A stretch of 64,000 bases of DNA from JAFIEN01 sp051859505 (GCA_051859505.1 JBHYFN010000016.1:1-64000), one strand, 5' to 3'. Numbered from the stretch's first letter, positions 26,198 to 36,788 are shown. Notes: a model not told the origin generated them from the sequence alone. A program made the numbers and translations.

Positions 26198-27151
26198 ATG
26201 GCGCGCAACCCCCTGATTCTGGATACCGACGGCGGCGTGGACGATGCGCAGGCGCTGACCCTGCTGGTCGCGCATGGCGTGGTGCCGATGGCCGTCACCA
26301 CCGTTTTCGGCAATGTCAGCCTCGAGGCCGCGACGCGCAACATGCTGTCCACGCTGGCCGTTCTGGGCGCGGATGTGCCCGTCCACATGGGCTGTGACCG
26401 GCCGCTGGTGCAGCCGATCATCGACGCGAAAGAGATCCACGGCGAGGACGGCCTTGGCAACGCGCCCCGCCCCGACAAGCAGGCCGAGGTCGCGGGCCGC
26501 GATGCCGTGACCTTCCTGCGCGAGACGTTCCACGATGCCGCGCAGGCGGGCGGCAAGGTGGATATCCTGATGATCGGGCCGCTGACCAATCTGGCGGTCG
26601 CGCTGCGGCTGGATCCCGACATCATCGCAGGCATCGGCACGCTGACGATCATGGGCGCCACGGTCTATGGCCGCGGCAACACCACGCCTGCGGCCGAGTT
26701 CAACATCTATGCCGACCCGGAGGCCGCCAGCATCGTCTTTGGCGCCGATATCGACACGGTGGTCGTGCCGTGGGAACCCTGCATGACCCATTCGATCCCC
26801 GGGCCGCGCGTGGATGCGCTCTTTGCCGAGGTGCCGCCTGGCATGCCCAAGGCATTCGCCCAGGCGCTGGCCCGCCACGCCCGGCAGGTGATCGAGGGCT
26901 ATGGCGGCGGCGATACGCTGCATTTCGTCGATCCCTTCGCCGCCGCCGTGGCGGTGGACCCGACCATCGTCACGAAATCCACCCGCGCCTCGGTCGATGT
27001 GGCGCTGGCACCCGGCATCACGCGGGGGATGACGGTGGTCGATCCCTCGGGCCGGTTGGGCACCTCGATGGTGACGCTGGTCGAAGAGGCGCCGCTGGAC
27101 ACACTGATCGAGATGTATCGCCACTCGATCCACTACAGACCCGAACCATAA
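26198..27151 (+). CDS. Inosine/uridine-preferring-type nucleoside hydrolase
   Basis: Encodes 317 aa. The calcium-binding motif LDTDGGVDDAQAL at the N-terminus is diagnostic; MIGPLTNLAVALRLDP and AEFNIYADPEAASIV are further family marks. It splits nucleosides to base and ribose. It starts directly after the preceding stop, so it is translated from the same message as the deaminase, and is followed by a nucleoside ABC importer. Confidence 0.93.
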   Translation: MARNPLILDTDGGVDDAQALTLLVAHGVVPMAVTTVFGNVSLEAATRNMLSTLAVLGADVPVHMGCDRPLVQPIIDAKEIHGEDGLGNAPRPDKQAEVAGRDAVTFLRETFHDAAQAGGKVDILMIGPLTNLAVALRLDPDIIAGIGTLTIMGATVYGRGNTTPAAEFNIYADPEAASIVFGADIDTVVVPWEPCMTHSIPGPRVDALFAEVPPGMPKAFAQALARHARQVIEGYGGGDTLHFVDPFAAAVAVDPTIVTKSTRASVDVALAPGITRGMTVVDPSGRLGTSMVTLVEEAPLDTLIEMYRHSIHYRPEP

Positions 27152-27178
27152 CCAGAAACCCCGACAGGAGAGACTGCC

Positions 27179-28210
<1,032 letters not shown>

Positions 28211-28222
28211 TCCATGGAAACC

Positions 28223-28249
28223 GGCCCCGCCCGGATTTCGGGCGGGGCC
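28223..28249 (+). terminator. Hairpin after BMP binding-protein gene
   Basis: GGCCCCGCCCG and CGGGCGGGGCC form a perfect 11-base stem with loop GATTT, followed by TTTCC. It lies nine bases before the ATPase start, within the operon, and could attenuate transcription or stabilise the upstream message. Confidence 0.72.
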
Positions 28250-28257
28250 TTTCCGGC

Positions 28258-29811
28258 ATGCAGGCCCTGACCCCCCTCATCGAGGCGCGCGGCATCCGCA
28301 AGGTCTATCCCGGCGGGACCGTGGCCAATGAAGACGTCTCGCTCACGGTGATGCCGGGCGAGGTTCATGCCGTCGTGGGCGAAAACGGGGCGGGCAAGTC
28401 GACGCTCATGAAGATCCTGTTCGGGATGGAGCAGCCCACCGCCGGAAGCCTGAAGCTGAACGGACAGACGGTCGAGTTTCCCAACCCCCGCGCCGCCATC
28501 GACGCAGGCGTGGGCATGGTGTTCCAGCATTTCTCGCTGGTGCCGACCTTCTCGGTTTACGAAAACGTGGTTCTGGGGTCCGAGCCGCGCGCCGGCATCC
28601 GCTTCGACCGCGCCCGCGCCATTGCCGAGGTGCAGCGCCTCTCCGAGACCTTCCGCCTCCGCGTCGATCCGCTGCCGCCGGTCGAAGAGGTCTCGGTCGG
28701 CCAGCAGCAGCGGGTCGAGATTCTCAAGGCGCTTTATCGTGACGCGAAGCTGCTGATCCTTGACGAACCCACCGCCGTCCTTGCGCCGCAAGAGGTGGAG
28801 GAGCTGTTCACCGCCGTCCGCTCGCTTGTCGCGCAGGGGCGGACGGTGATCTTCATCGCCCACAAGCTGCCCGAGGTGCTGGAAATCTCCGACCGCATCA
28901 CCGTCATGCGCGGCGGGCGCACGGTGGGCGAGGTGATGAAGCGCGACGTGACCGAGCAGAGCCTTGCCAACATGATGGTGGGCCGCGAGGTGGCGTTGCG
29001 GGTGGATCGGTCCCAGACCTCGGGCGAGGTGCGCTGCAAGGTCGATGCGCTGCGGCTGGTGGGCGAGAATGGCGTGACGCTGGCCGAAGACCTGTCGCTG
29101 AGCGTGCATGGCGGCGAGATTCTGGGCCTCGTGGGCGTCGAGGGGAACGGGCAGGCGGAACTCCTCGAGGCCATCGCGGGCCTGCGCCCGGTGGCGGGTG
29201 GCACGATCACCGTCGAGGGGCAGGAAATCGACGCACTTTCCGTGCTGGACCGGCGCGGGCTGGGCCTTGCCTCGATCCCCGAGGACCGGATCGCCGAGGG
29301 GCTGGCGGCGGGCGCTACCGTGGCGGAAAACCTTGTCGCCACACGGCTGACCGATCCCCGCTTCGTGCGGCGGGGTGTGCTGGACCTCAAGGCCATCTCG
29401 GGCTTTGCGAAGGGCCTGATCGACCGCTTCTCGATCCGTGTGGGCGGGCCGGATTTCGCCGTGGGCACGCTGTCGGGCGGGAACATGCAAAAGGTCGTCG
29501 TGGCGCGCGAACTGGCCGAACAGCCGGGCGTCCTGCTGGTCAACCAGCCCACGCGCGGCGTCGATCTGGGGGCCACGCAGTTCATCTGGAAGTCGATCAC
29601 CGATGCGCGCGATGCAGGTGCCGCCGTGCTTCTGTCCTCGGCCGATCTGTCCGAGCTGCTGGCCCTGTCTGACCGGCTGGTCGTCTTCTACCGCGGCCGG
29701 ATCGTCGCGGCCTTCCACAATTCCGAGGACCTGACGCCCGAGACGCTTGGCCGCTTCATGCTCGGCCTCGAGACGCAGGACGACCAGACGATGCGAAAGG
29801 CGCTCCGATGA
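28258..29811 (+). CDS. Nucleoside ABC transporter ATP-binding protein, double domain
   Basis: Encodes 517 aa with two nucleotide-binding domains. The first has Walker A GENGAGKST, signature VSVGQQQRVEI and LLILDEPTAVL. The second has the degenerate Walker A GVEGNGQAE and signature LSGGNMQKVVVARE. This double form is typical of NupA/YufO-type nucleoside carriers. Start ATG 28258 follows the hairpin; longer open-frame readings run across it and are rejected. The stop overlaps the permease start (ATGA). Confidence 0.93.
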   Translation: MQALTPLIEARGIRKVYPGGTVANEDVSLTVMPGEVHAVVGENGAGKSTLMKILFGMEQPTAGSLKLNGQTVEFPNPRAAIDAGVGMVFQHFSLVPTFSVYENVVLGSEPRAGIRFDRARAIAEVQRLSETFRLRVDPLPPVEEVSVGQQQRVEILKALYRDAKLLILDEPTAVLAPQEVEELFTAVRSLVAQGRTVIFIAHKLPEVLEISDRITVMRGGRTVGEVMKRDVTEQSLANMMVGREVALRVDRSQTSGEVRCKVDALRLVGENGVTLAEDLSLSVHGGEILGLVGVEGNGQAELLEAIAGLRPVAGGTITVEGQEIDALSVLDRRGLGLASIPEDRIAEGLAAGATVAENLVATRLTDPRFVRRGVLDLKAISGFAKGLIDRFSIRVGGPDFAVGTLSGGNMQKVVVARELAEQPGVLLVNQPTRGVDLGATQFIWKSITDARDAGAAVLLSSADLSELLALSDRLVVFYRGRIVAAFHNSEDLTPETLGRFMLGLETQDDQTMRKALR

Positions 29812-30881
29812 CCGCATCCCCGGCGAAGATGGAGATCTTCCTGAAAGAGGCCGGCCGCGCGGTGGGCGCGGTGCTGGTGGCGCTCGGGGTGGCCTATCTG
29901 ATCGTGCTGGGCACGTCCGAGGATCCGGGCAAGGCCTTCCGCACGCTTCTGACAGCGCCCATGTCCTCAAGCCGGACGCGGGGGCTCTGGATCGACGATG
30001 TGGCCAAGCTGACGCTGACGGGGCTGGCCTTCAGCCTTGTGTTCCAGGCGCGGCAATTCGCGCTGGGGGTGCAGGGGCAGGTCTATGTCGGCGGGCTATG
30101 CGCGGCGCTGGTGGCGCTGTCGCCCTTGGGCATCACGATCTGGGCGATCCCGCTGGGCATGCTGGTCGCCATGGCGGCGGGCGCGGTCTATGGTTTCATC
30201 CCCGGCTATGCCAAGGCGCGCTTCGGCGCCTCCGAGATCGTGTCCTCGCTCATGCTGAATTATATCGCGATCCGGCTGGTGAATTACGTGATCCGCGCGC
30301 ATCTTGCGCCACCCGGATCGGGCCAACTGAACTCGCCCCCCTTCCCGCCCGAATCCGTCTTGCCCGCCATCGTGCCCGGCACGCGGTTCGATCTGGGCAT
30401 CGTGATCGCGCTGGTGGCAACGGGGGTGGTTTGGTTCCTGCTGTATCGCACCGCCTGGGGGCTGAAGCTGCGGCTGGTCGGGCATAATGCCGAATTTGCC
30501 GAGTATGCGGGTATCCGGGCGAATTTCGTCATGGTCTCGGCCATGACGGTGGCGGGCGCGATCGGCGGGCTTCTGGGGGCGGTCTATGTGCAGGGGCGCG
30601 CCTTCGGGCGGATCGCCATCGACTTTGACGGCAACCTTGCCTTCGAGGGCATCCTCATCGCCATCGTCGCCCGCTCGCGGCCCCTGGCGGTGCCCTTCGT
30701 GGCGCTGGCCTATGGATACCTGCGGCAGGGCGCGCAGCTTATGGGGATCCGCACCGATGTGCCGGTCGAGATGATCGCCGTGGTCCAGGCGCTGGTGATC
30801 CTGCTCGTGGCCTCGCAGTTCACGGTGCCGGGGCGGCGCTGGTTCAACCGGCTGATGGGCCGGAAGGAGGCGGCGGCATGA
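29808..30881 (+). CDS. Nucleoside ABC transporter permease 1
   Basis: Encodes 357 aa with about nine membrane helices of the BPD_transp_2 family (LAFSLVFQARQFALGVQGQV, GASEIVSSLMLNYIAIRLV, GLLGAVYVQGRAFGR). It resembles YufP/NupB. Coupled at both ends by ATGA overlaps to the ATPase and to permease 2. Confidence 0.92.
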   Translation: MTASPAKMEIFLKEAGRAVGAVLVALGVAYLIVLGTSEDPGKAFRTLLTAPMSSSRTRGLWIDDVAKLTLTGLAFSLVFQARQFALGVQGQVYVGGLCAALVALSPLGITIWAIPLGMLVAMAAGAVYGFIPGYAKARFGASEIVSSLMLNYIAIRLVNYVIRAHLAPPGSGQLNSPPFPPESVLPAIVPGTRFDLGIVIALVATGVVWFLLYRTAWGLKLRLVGHNAEFAEYAGIRANFVMVSAMTVAGAIGGLLGAVYVQGRAFGRIAIDFDGNLAFEGILIAIVARSRPLAVPFVALAYGYLRQGAQLMGIRTDVPVEMIAVVQALVILLVASQFTVPGRRWFNRLMGRKEAAA

Positions 30882-31828
30882 TGGACCTGATCGTCACCGT
30901 CTTTTCGGCCAGCTTCTTCGTCGCCGTGATCCGGGCCACGACGCCCCTGCTGTTCGCCACGCTGGGCGGGCTGATCTCGGACCTGGGCGGGGCGCTGAAC
31001 GTGGCGCTGGAGGGGATGATGCTGATCGCGGCGCTGACGGCGGTGCTCGTGTCGGTGCATTTCCCCTGGTATGTCGCGGTGCTGGCGGGGATCGGGTCGG
31101 GGGCGCTTCTTGGCGCGATGATGGGGTTCTTCCATCTGAAGCTTAAGGCCGATGTGATCCTTGTGGGCTTTGCGGTGAACATTCTGGCGGCGGGTGGCAC
31201 GGTCTTCGTGCTGTCACTGGCCACCGGGGGCGACAAGGGCACGTCGATCAACCTGCCGTCAAAGGCCGTGCCCACGGTCAACCTGCCCTTCCTCGAGGCG
31301 ATCCCCGGCATCGGGCCCACGCTTCACGCGCTGTTCTCGGGCCATTCGATCCTGACCTGGCTCGCCTTCCTGTCGGTCTTCGGGGTCTGGTATTTCCTTT
31401 ACCGCACGCCCTGGGGCCTGTGGCTGCGGGGGGTGGGCGAATATGCCCCCGCGCCCGAGGCGGCGGGGGTGCCGGTCAACAAGGTGCGGCTCTGGTCGCT
31501 GATCGCCTCGGGCGCTTTCGCAGGCATCGGCGGGGCGCAGCTGGCGATGTTCAACTACATCGGCTTCACCCGCGACATGACGGCGGGCCGTGGCTTCATC
31601 GCGCTGGGGGCGGTGCTGCTGGGCGCGCGCCATCCGGTGGGGGCGATGCTGGCCGCGCTCCTGTTCGGCGTGTTCGAGGCGCTGTCGATCGTGATGCCGG
31701 GCCTGTTCGACTGGATCCCGGGCGAGATGATCAATGTGATCCCCTTCGTCGTGACGATCCTGGCGCTGATCCTGTTTTCCTACCGCGCGCAAAAGGCGCG
31801 CGCAGCGCGGATCCCCAAGCGCGGCTAG
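30878..31828 (+). CDS. Nucleoside ABC transporter permease 2
   Basis: Encodes 316 aa with about eight membrane helices. TPLLFATLGGLISDLGGALN and VALEGMMLIAAL match the YufQ/NupC-type second permease of nucleoside carriers. Forms a heterodimer with permease 1. Last gene of the import operon; a hairpin follows. Confidence 0.92.
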   Translation: MMDLIVTVFSASFFVAVIRATTPLLFATLGGLISDLGGALNVALEGMMLIAALTAVLVSVHFPWYVAVLAGIGSGALLGAMMGFFHLKLKADVILVGFAVNILAAGGTVFVLSLATGGDKGTSINLPSKAVPTVNLPFLEAIPGIGPTLHALFSGHSILTWLAFLSVFGVWYFLYRTPWGLWLRGVGEYAPAPEAAGVPVNKVRLWSLIASGAFAGIGGAQLAMFNYIGFTRDMTAGRGFIALGAVLLGARHPVGAMLAALLFGVFEALSIVMPGLFDWIPGEMINVIPFVVTILALILFSYRAQKARAARIPKRG

Positions 31829-31832
31829 GTCT

Positions 31833-31860
31833 GGCCCGAAACCTCGGGACTCCTCGGGCC
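31833..31860 (+). terminator. Hairpin after nucleoside importer operon
   Basis: GGCCCGA (31833-31839) pairs with TCGGGCC (31854-31860), a seven-base stem four bases after the stop of permease 2, between convergent genes. Likely terminator; no T-tract. Confidence 0.5.
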
Positions 31861-31924
31861 GACTCTGCCCGGACGCTTCGGGGCCTGCGGCAAGCCGGCT
31901 TCGGATCCGCCCCCGGATTTCGCC

Positions 31925-32137
31925 CTACTTGCGGTCCTCGGCCAGCGTATGGGCAACCAGCGCATTGGCGTGGCCGTGGCCCATGCCGTGGGTCTCCTTC
32001 AGCCAGGCAACCAGCTCCATATGACGCTTGTCGCCTTGTGCGCGGATGATCTCCTGCCATTCGGCGATGGGGCGGCCATAGCTGCGTTCGATCGAGGGGA
32101 AGTAGGAGGCGGGGCCTTTTACGGGAGTGTCGGTCAT
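31925..32137 (-). CDS. DUF4287 small protein
   Basis: Encodes 70 aa. SYFPSIERSYGRPIAEWQEI and HMELVAWLKETHGMGHGHAN match the DUF4287 domain, found alone or fused to DUF5655 in bacteria; function unknown. ATG 32137 is preceded by GGACAG. Stands alone between unrelated operons. Confidence 0.82.
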   Translation of the reverse strand: MTDTPVKGPASYFPSIERSYGRPIAEWQEIIRAQGDKRHMELVAWLKETHGMGHGHANALVAHTLAEDRK

Positions 32138-32296
32138 GATCTGTCCTTTCGGCTGTCAGATTGCGGGGTCGGCGCCAAAGCCGCAAGGGCGGCAAGGCCC
32201 TGACGCAGCGTTTCGGGCAGGCCCTGCGGCAGGGTGCCATGACCGCGACCCGCGCGTCGATCCGTCGAAGAAGCCCGGTCATTCGCCGGGCGCCAT

Positions 32297-32324
32297 GTGA
32301 TCCGGGTGATCCGGGTGATCCGGG
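32297..32324. repeat. Three tandem copies of GTGATCCGG
   Basis: Three consecutive nine-base units lie in the 258-base gap between the DUF4287 and DeoR genes. No function is apparent; the rest of the gap shows no supported gene. Confidence 0.6.
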
Positions 32325-32395
32325 GCCATTTCGAGCCGGTTGTCGAAATCGGCGCCCAGACCCCAGCGCGGCCCCTTGCCTGCCCCCCTGCCCTC

Positions 32396-33226
32396 TCAGG
32401 CCGGCGGGAGTCCTGCCCCCGGCAGCCGGTCGGCCGGTGCGGGTTGGCCGGCCACCAGAACCGTCGAACCGGCCTCGCGCAATGCCGCCGCCAGTGCACC
32501 GCCCGGCGCGTCATTCGTGACCAGCGTCACCTTGTCGGACCAGGAGCCGTAGACCGTCAGCGAGGGGCTGTCGAACTTGCTGTGGTCGGCCACGATCACC
32601 GTGCGCGCCGCCCGGCGCATCATGCTGCCATAGATCAGCCCCGGACCCAGGCCCGCGTCATGCGGCCCCTCGGCCGTCAGCCCGCTGGCGCCGAGGAAGG
32701 CGATATTCGCCCGGAACCGGTGCAGCGCCTCGATCGTATCGGGCCCCTGCACCAGCCCTTCGCGCCCGTCGTACTGGCCCGGCAGCATGAAGACCTTGTG
32801 CGTGGCATTCGCCGCAAGCGCCGCCGCGATGGAAAACGCATGCGTGATCACCGTGACATGGTCGACCCTTGCCGCCAGCCTGCGGGCAAGGTGCAGCGTC
32901 GTGGCACCGCCCCCGATCATCAGGATGTCGTTCTGCCCGACCAGATCGACCGCGCGCTCCGCGATCCGGGTCCGTTCGTCCTGCAACAGGCCCTCGCGCT
33001 CGGCGATGCCGGGCTCGTAGGGAACCGGGCGCATGGCGCCGCCATAGGTCCGGCTGACAAGGCCGGCGTCGTCCAGTTCCGCAAGATCCCGGCGAACCGT
33101 CTCTTTCGAGACGGACAGCAGTTCGGCCAGTTCCTGCACCCGCAGCGCGGGCGCGGCCCGCAGTTCCGTCAGGATCCGGCTTTGGCGCTGCGTCTTGCGA
33201 CGCCGGGTATCGGGCGCGTCCATCAT
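32396..33226 (-). CDS. DeoR-family transcriptional regulator
   Basis: Encodes 276 aa (ATG 33226 or 33223). An N-terminal DeoR HTH (LRVQELAELLSVSKETVRRD) and a DeoR sensor domain (DILMIGGGATTLHLARRL, FLGASGLTAEGPHD, VIVADHSKF) are visible. Members sense phosphorylated metabolites. It is divergent from the microcompartment operon, so it is the likely local regulator, possibly responding to a phosphorylated amino-alcohol made by the kinase encoded at 42031-43050. Confidence 0.9.
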   Translation of the reverse strand: MMDAPDTRRRKTQRQSRILTELRAAPALRVQELAELLSVSKETVRRDLAELDDAGLVSRTYGGAMRPVPYEPGIAEREGLLQDERTRIAERAVDLVGQNDILMIGGGATTLHLARRLAARVDHVTVITHAFSIAAALAANATHKVFMLPGQYDGREGLVQGPDTIEALHRFRANIAFLGASGLTAEGPHDAGLGPGLIYGSMMRRAARTVIVADHSKFDSPSLTVYGSWSDKVTLVTNDAPGGALAAALREAGSTVLVAGQPAPADRLPGAGLPPA

Positions 33227-33242
33227 CACCTTCCATCCGCCA

Positions 33243-33259
33243 CCGGGCAGGCTGCCCGG
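33243..33259. promoter_or_regulatory. Palindrome upstream of DeoR gene
   Basis: CCGGGCAG-G-CTGCCCGG is a perfect eight-base dyad with one central base, 17 bases upstream of the DeoR start. It could be an operator or a leader hairpin. Confidence 0.4.
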
Positions 33260-33295
33260 GGTCTGCCGGGGCAGGTTAGCCCGCGTGGATACTGC

Positions 33296-33330
33296 TTGAC
33301 AACGGGCAAGAGCCGTGCCAGCGATAGATA
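33296..33330 (+). promoter_or_regulatory. Candidate promoter of the microcompartment operon
   Basis: A perfect -35 box TTGACA (33296-33301) is followed by the A/T-rich GATAGATAAAT (33323-33333); spacing to a GATAGA -10-like box is long (21 bases), so the assignment is tentative. It lies ~75 bases before the first gene. Confidence 0.3.
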
Positions 33331-33375
33331 AATGTTGCAAGTCGGTCAGTATAGCGCCCGAAGGAGTGGCAATTG

Positions 33376-34650
33376 ATGTTCGACTACGGTCACTTTCGTT
33401 TTGAGAACAAGCAGGAGCTGTTCGACAAGTCGATCCGCTACTGGAACCCCGACAAGACGAAGTTCTGGCGCAACGCGGGCATCGACCTCGTGATCGACCG
33501 GCGCGAGGGATACTGCCTGTACGACATGGACGGCCGCCGGCTGATCGACCTTCATCTGAACGGCGGCACCTACAACCTTGGCCACCGGCACCCCGAACTG
33601 GTTGAAACGCTGAAAGGCGCGCTGGACTATTTCGACATCGGCAATCACTGGTTTCCGTCGGTCGCCCGCGCCGCCCTGTCCGAAGTCATGATCAAGGCAA
33701 CGCCCGGCATGGCCTATGCGGTCTTTGCCCCCGGCGGTGCCGAAGCGGTGGATATCGCGATCAAGTCGGCGCGCTACGCAACCAAGCGGCGCAAGATCGT
33801 CTCCATCATCAAGGGCTATCACGGCCATTCCGGCCTGTCGGTGGCCACCGGCGACGACCGGTTCACCAAGATCTTCCTTGCCGACCAGCCCGAGCATTTC
33901 GTGCAGGTTCCGTTCAACGATCTGGACGCGATGGAGCAGGCGCTGCGGGGCAACGATGTCGCCGCGCTGATCATGGAGACGATCCCCGCAACCTATGGCT
34001 TCCCGATGCCTGCGGACGGTTATCTTCAGGCCTGCAAGGCGCTGTGCGAGAAACATGGCGCGATGTATATCGCCGATGAAGTGCAGACCGGGATGATGCG
34101 CTGCGGCCAGCTTTGGGGCTGGATGACCTATGGCATCCAGCCCGACATCATGGTCACGGCCAAGGGGCTTTCGGGCGGGCTTTACCCGATATCGGCCTGC
34201 CTTGTGAACGAACGGGCCGGCGGCTGGCTGCACGAGGACGGCGCGGCGCATATCTCGACCTCGGGCGGGGCGGAACTGGGCTGCGTGGTGGCCCACAAGG
34301 TCATGGAGATGCTGCACCGGCCCGAAACCGTGGCGAATGTGCAGTCCGTCAGCGCCTTCTTCAGCGAGGCGCTTTCCGATGCGATGGAGCGGCATTCCGA
34401 CATCTTCACCGGCGTGCGCCAGCGCGGTCTGGTCGTCGGGCTGGAGTTCAACCATCCCGAAGGCGCGGTCTATGTCAGCCGCGCGCTTTACGAGAACGGC
34501 GTCTGGGCGATCTTCTCGTCGCTCGACAAGCGGGTGCTGCAATGGAAGCCGGGCGCCCTTCTCAGCCACGACATGTGTCAGGAAATCATGGACCGGTTCG
34601 ACGCAGCCATGCCGCGGGCGCGGCAACTTCTGCGGGAGGCAGGGGCATGA
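33376..34650 (+). CDS. Class III aminotransferase-fold PLP enzyme of the microcompartment locus
   Basis: Encodes 424 aa. PLP motifs are YIADEVQTGM (Asp to the ring nitrogen) and IMVTAKGLSGG (Schiff-base Lys). The fold covers transaminases, aminomutases and amino-alcohol phosphate phospho-lyases. In the mycobacterial RMM/AAUM locus the counterpart is thought to act as a phospho-lyase turning phospho-1-amino-2-propanol into propionaldehyde. The kinase and aldehyde dehydrogenase in this locus support that role, but a plain aminotransferase is possible. Start ATG 33376 (with AAGGAG upstream) rather than the adjoining TTG. Confidence 0.85.
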   Translation: MFDYGHFRFENKQELFDKSIRYWNPDKTKFWRNAGIDLVIDRREGYCLYDMDGRRLIDLHLNGGTYNLGHRHPELVETLKGALDYFDIGNHWFPSVARAALSEVMIKATPGMAYAVFAPGGAEAVDIAIKSARYATKRRKIVSIIKGYHGHSGLSVATGDDRFTKIFLADQPEHFVQVPFNDLDAMEQALRGNDVAALIMETIPATYGFPMPADGYLQACKALCEKHGAMYIADEVQTGMMRCGQLWGWMTYGIQPDIMVTAKGLSGGLYPISACLVNERAGGWLHEDGAAHISTSGGAELGCVVAHKVMEMLHRPETVANVQSVSAFFSEALSDAMERHSDIFTGVRQRGLVVGLEFNHPEGAVYVSRALYENGVWAIFSSLDKRVLQWKPGALLSHDMCQEIMDRFDAAMPRARQLLREAGA

Positions 34651-36182
34651 GCAGCGAGGCGATGCAGATGGACGAGGTTCGTTTGGCCATTCCCGACGCG
34701 GTCTACGAGCAGGCGCGGCTGAAGCTGGAGCGGTCTCGCTGGGCTGCCGCGAAGATGCGCAAACTCCCGCGCGAGGCGGTGGCGCGGATTGTCGATGCCG
34801 TGGCGGAAGCGGCGCATTCGCGGGCGCAGCACTATGCCGAATGGGCGGTGCGCGAAACCGGCATGGGCGTGGTCGCGCACAAGCGGATGAAGAACGAGGC
34901 CTGCTCGAAAGGGCTTGTGCAGATGTATGGCGGCGAGGATTTCGTCGGGCCCCGCATCGACGTCGCGCGCAAGATCGTCGAATTGCCGCGACCGGCAGGC
35001 GTGATCTTTGCCCTGATCCCTGTGACCAACCCGGTGGCGACGGTCTATTTCAAGGCGATCATGGCGCTGATGACGCGCAATGCCATCGTGCTTTCGCCCC
35101 ATCCCGGCGCGCGCGAGGTCTGTGCCGACGCCGCCCGGCTGCTGTCCGAGGCCGCCTGTGCCGCCGGCGCCCCCGATGGCGTGGTCCAGGTGATCGACGA
35201 ACCCACCATCCCGCTGATCGAGCGGCTGATCGCCGACGAACGGGTCGATCTGGTGGTCGCCACCGGGGGGCCGGCAGTGGTCAGGGCGGCCTATCGCTCG
35301 GGCAATCCGGCCATGGGGGTGGGCCCCGGCAATGCGCCCGTGGTCGTTGACGACAGCGCCGACCTGCACAAGGCGGCGCAGCGCATCGTGGCGTCGAAAT
35401 CCTTTGACAACTCGATCCTCTGCACCAACGAATCCACGCTGCTTGCCTTCGATACCATCGCCGACACGCTGCTGGCCGCGATGAAGGCCGAAGGCGCGCA
35501 TCTCTGCTCGGCCGAAGAGACCGCAAAGCTGCGCAGCCTGCTCTTCACGCCGCAGGGCTTCAACACCGCGATGATCGGCAAGGATGCCGCGGCCATCGCC
35601 CGCGCCGCGGGCTTTGCCGCAACCGGCGCGAAGATCCTGGTTGCCCCGGTCGAGATCGTGCAGCCCGAGGAACCGCTGGTGCGCGAAAAGCTTTGCCCGG
35701 TTCTGGCCTTCTGCCGGGTCGGCGGGATGGGACAGGCCATCGCCGCGGCGCGGTCGATGATGCGGACGGCCGGTCGCGGCCATTCCGCGGCCATCCACTC
35801 GCACAACGAGGCGAATGTGCTGGCCTTCGCGGCGGCGTTGCCGGCGCTGCGGGTGGCGGTCAACACCGGCTGCTCGCTCGGCTCCTCGGGGTTCGAGACG
35901 AACCTTGGCCCCTCGATGACGATCGGGACCGGCTTTGCCGGCGGGTCGTCGCTGACCGAGAACCTGACCCCGCACCACCTCGTGCAATATGCGCGCATCG
36001 CCTACAACAAGGAGGCCAGCGAGCGGTTCGGAAACTTCGAGGGCCTTGACCCGCTGGCCCCGCCCCGGACGGAACGCCCCGCGGTTGCGGCGCAGATCGG
36101 GCCGGGCGAGGACATGGACGACCTGCGCCGGGAACTGCGCAAGATCATCCTCGAAGAGATCAACGCGGTTCTGGCGGCCTGA
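34647..36182 (+). CDS. CoA-acylating aldehyde dehydrogenase with C-terminal helix resembling an encapsulation peptide
   Basis: Encodes 511 aa. The PduP/EutE-type catalytic core has the nucleophilic Cys in NSILCTNESTLL (~residue 262), PAGVIFALIPVTNP near 110 and a Gly-rich LVVATGGPAVVRAAY. It oxidises propionaldehyde or a similar aldehyde to acyl-CoA with NAD. After a Pro/Ala linker (LAPPRTERPAVAAQ), the last ~22 residues (DDLRRELRKIILEE...) form an amphipathic helix, the usual form of a peptide that targets cargo into the shell. Coupled to the upstream gene by ATGA. Confidence 0.9.
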   Translation: MSSEAMQMDEVRLAIPDAVYEQARLKLERSRWAAAKMRKLPREAVARIVDAVAEAAHSRAQHYAEWAVRETGMGVVAHKRMKNEACSKGLVQMYGGEDFVGPRIDVARKIVELPRPAGVIFALIPVTNPVATVYFKAIMALMTRNAIVLSPHPGAREVCADAARLLSEAACAAGAPDGVVQVIDEPTIPLIERLIADERVDLVVATGGPAVVRAAYRSGNPAMGVGPGNAPVVVDDSADLHKAAQRIVASKSFDNSILCTNESTLLAFDTIADTLLAAMKAEGAHLCSAEETAKLRSLLFTPQGFNTAMIGKDAAAIARAAGFAATGAKILVAPVEIVQPEEPLVREKLCPVLAFCRVGGMGQAIAAARSMMRTAGRGHSAAIHSHNEANVLAFAAALPALRVAVNTGCSLGSSGFETNLGPSMTIGTGFAGGSSLTENLTPHHLVQYARIAYNKEASERFGNFEGLDPLAPPRTERPAVAAQIGPGEDMDDLRRELRKIILEEINAVLAA

Positions 36183-36185
36183 CCC

Positions 36186-36785
36186 ATGGCAACCCTGCGC
36201 TCCTTCATCTTCATCGACCAGCTTCAACCCCAGACCATGTGCTACATGGGCAGCTGGGTCCGCGGCTCGCTGCCGCGCCGCAACATGGCGGCCCAGATCA
36301 TCGAGGTCGCTCCGGGGCTTGATATCGAGGCGCTGACCGATGTCGCGCTGAAATCGGCCGAGGTGCAGGGCGGCATCCTCGTGGTCGAGCGGCAGTTCGG
36401 CTATCTCGAATTCCACTCGCGCGATATCGCCGCCGTCAAGGCGGCGGCCGAGTCGGTGGTGGCTGCGATGGGAAAATCGCCGGGCGATGCGATGCAACCG
36501 AAGATCCTGGCATCGCGGATCATCAGCCGCATCGACCCGGGCCACGCCTTCCTGATCAACCGCAACAAGGGCGGCTCCATGGTGCTGGCGGGCGAAACGC
36601 TGTTCGTGCTGGAAACGGAACCGGCGGCCTATGCGATCCTCGCCTCGAACGAGGCCGAGAAGGCAGCCAACATCAAGGTCGTGGATTATCGCATGATCGG
36701 CGCCACGGGCCGACTGTATCTGTCGGGGCGCGAATCCGAGGTCAAGGCCGCGGCGGCGGCCGCGCAACAGGCGTTGGGGGCCTGA
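36186..36785 (+). CDS. Microcompartment shell protein, BMC-T (tandem-domain trimer) 1
   Basis: Encodes 199 aa with two BMC domains in tandem (~10-95 and ~110-195): GGILVVERQFGYLEFHS in the first, AILASNEAEKAANIKVVDYR in the second. Tandem BMC proteins form pseudohexameric trimers whose pore can pass larger metabolites or cofactors. It follows the dehydrogenase gene after three bases. Confidence 0.9.
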   Translation: MATLRSFIFIDQLQPQTMCYMGSWVRGSLPRRNMAAQIIEVAPGLDIEALTDVALKSAEVQGGILVVERQFGYLEFHSRDIAAVKAAAESVVAAMGKSPGDAMQPKILASRIISRIDPGHAFLINRNKGGSMVLAGETLFVLETEPAAYAILASNEAEKAANIKVVDYRMIGATGRLYLSGRESEVKAAAAAAQQALGA

Positions 36786-36788
36786 TCC

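Noticed and set aside
32134..32514. A 126-codon minus-strand frame between the DUF4287 and DeoR genes
   Set aside because: It overlaps the DeoR 3' end in another frame, is Arg/Trp/Pro-rich without motif, and includes the 9-base tandem repeat; nothing supports a gene.
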